DNA of 64,000 nt from an uncultured Lachnospiraceae bacterium. GTDB lineage: Bacteria > Bacillota > Clostridia > Lachnospirales > Lachnospiraceae. Position 1 is the stretch's first letter. Every line of letters begins with the position of its first letter. The stretch covers positions 1 through 64,000 of the forward strand of contig CAQGLR010000020.1 of the NCBI GenBank assembly GCA_948794795.1. Direction: 5' to 3'. The notes beneath the pieces are model-generated. The model saw only the letters and a list, made by a program, of their open reading frames with translations. It did not search any database and had not been told where the DNA came from. Position numbers and translations under genes: made by a program. This document shows positions 63,409 through 64,000 of the stretch, piece by piece.

Positions 63409-64000
63409 ATGGCAAGTGCAAAGAAAAATGATTATATTATTAATGTTGAACATTTAAACAAACACTTTTTAGTTGATAAACAGCCAGTACAGGTTCTCCA
63501 GGATATTAACCTTCATATAAAGAAAGGTGAATTTATAACAATCGTAGGACACAGTGGCTGCGGCAAAAGCACATTACTTAAAATTATGTGTGGGCTTGTA
63601 GATTACGAGGATGGCATAGTTGAGAGAAACGGTCATGCAGTAGTTGGGCCTGGCCCGAAATGTGGCATGGTATTCCAGGACCACAGGCTGCTGCCATGGT
63701 TAAAGATAAAAGATAATGTTGGTTTTGGTTTAAAGAAACTTTCAAAAGAGGAACGTGAAGAGAATGTAAGAAAACATCTTGAACTTGTAGGGCTTTCAGG
63801 ATTTGCGAACAGTTATCCATCACAGCTTTCAGGAGGTATGTCACAGAGAGCTGCGATTGCAAGGGGGCTTGCCAATAACCCTACAATTCTTTTGCTGGAT
63901 GAGCCTTTTGGTGCACTTGATGCACTTACAAGAATACAGATGCAGAAAGAAATACTGCGTATACAGAAAGAAGAGAAAACTACAATGGTTATGGTTACAC
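63409..64000 (+). CDS. ABC transporter ATPase, nitrate/sulfonate/taurine type (3' end cut)
   Basis: The first 197 residues of an import ATPase run into the window end. Walker A is VGHSGCGKST (about residues 46-55), then GMVFQDHRLLPWLKIKDNV, the signature LSGGMSQRAAIARGL, Walker B ILLLDEPFGALDALTR and TTMVMVT before the cut. The Q-loop phrase and FGALDALTR are typical of the SsuB/TauB/NrtD group that takes up sulfonates, nitrate, or thiamine precursors. AAAGGA precedes the ATG. LacI-type palindromes lie just upstream. Confidence 0.93.
   Translation, partial: MASAKKNDYIINVEHLNKHFLVDKQPVQVLQDINLHIKKGEFITIVGHSGCGKSTLLKIMCGLVDYEDGIVERNGHAVVGPGPKCGMVFQDHRLLPWLKIKDNVGFGLKKLSKEEREENVRKHLELVGLSGFANSYPSQLSGGMSQRAAIARGLANNPTILLLDEPFGALDALTRIQMQKEILRIQKEEKTTMVMVT

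Overview
The window looks like the chromosome of a low-GC, anaerobic Firmicute, most probably a gut Clostridia/Lachnospiraceae relative. The reasons are an AT-rich sequence with AGGAGG-type ribosome binding sites, mutS-mutL-miaA directly after a class A RNase P RNA, a T-box-controlled pheST, a type III glutamine synthetase, an anaerobic sulfatase-maturase type radical SAM enzyme, VanZ, ComFB and LytTR proteins. This is an inference from gene content; no species is claimed.

Layout. 1-6.5 kb: 3' part of rnpB, then mutS, mutL (endonuclease type) and miaA. 6.6-8.7 kb: a GntR-controlled ABC transporter on the minus strand. 9.2-12.6 kb: an accessory block with a WYL regulator and two unrecognised proteins (a triple zinc-ribbon/hydrophobic-domain protein and a 414-aa partner), followed by a decayed PD-(D/E)XK gene. 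13.7-23.2 kb: chemoreceptor, YyaL-type thioredoxin-domain protein, family 2 glycosidase, flavoprotein, cupin, broken aldo/keto reductase, LysR regulator and HIT protein. 23.3-30.2 kb: T-box leader, pheS, pheT, then VanZ and small membrane proteins. 30.4-42.6 kb: a second accessory region, starting with a broken AAA-ATPase gene, then a MacB-like ABC exporter, an IS1182-type remnant and a RiPP cluster. 42.8-45.3 kb: LytTR and two XRE-type regulators. 45.4-57.4 kb: glnN, an AI-2E family transporter, yicC-remA-gmk-rpoZ-lepB, an amidase, comFB, tRNA-Glu, transposase remnants, rpsB-tsf. 57.4-64 kb: HAD hydrolase, SPOR amidase, LacI regulator, anaerobic sulfatase maturase, a broken GH18 chitinase and the start of a nitrate/sulfonate-type ABC ATPase.

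The most notable system is the cluster at 37.0-42.6 kb. It has a 65-aa Cys-rich precursor, two different radical SAM/SPASM enzymes, a subtilisin-like protease without a signal peptide and an ABC exporter without a C39 peptidase domain. The parts fit one pathway: Cys-based cross-linking of the precursor, leader removal in the cytoplasm, then export. The upstream ABC pair may give immunity. The precursor resembles what I remember of the CLI_3235-type Cys-rich peptides and has a loose likeness to ruminococcin C; neither could be checked.

The window also holds several short repeat families. They are a palindromic MITE-like element (copies near 3.0, 20.5 and 44.5 kb), a 169-195-bp repeat (31.4, 36.7 and, shortened, 6.6 kb), a 66-bp element (31.1, 44.8 kb), a promoter-hairpin-ribosome-binding-site module in front of four unrelated genes, and four LacI-type operator-like palindromes between 62.3 and 63.3 kb.
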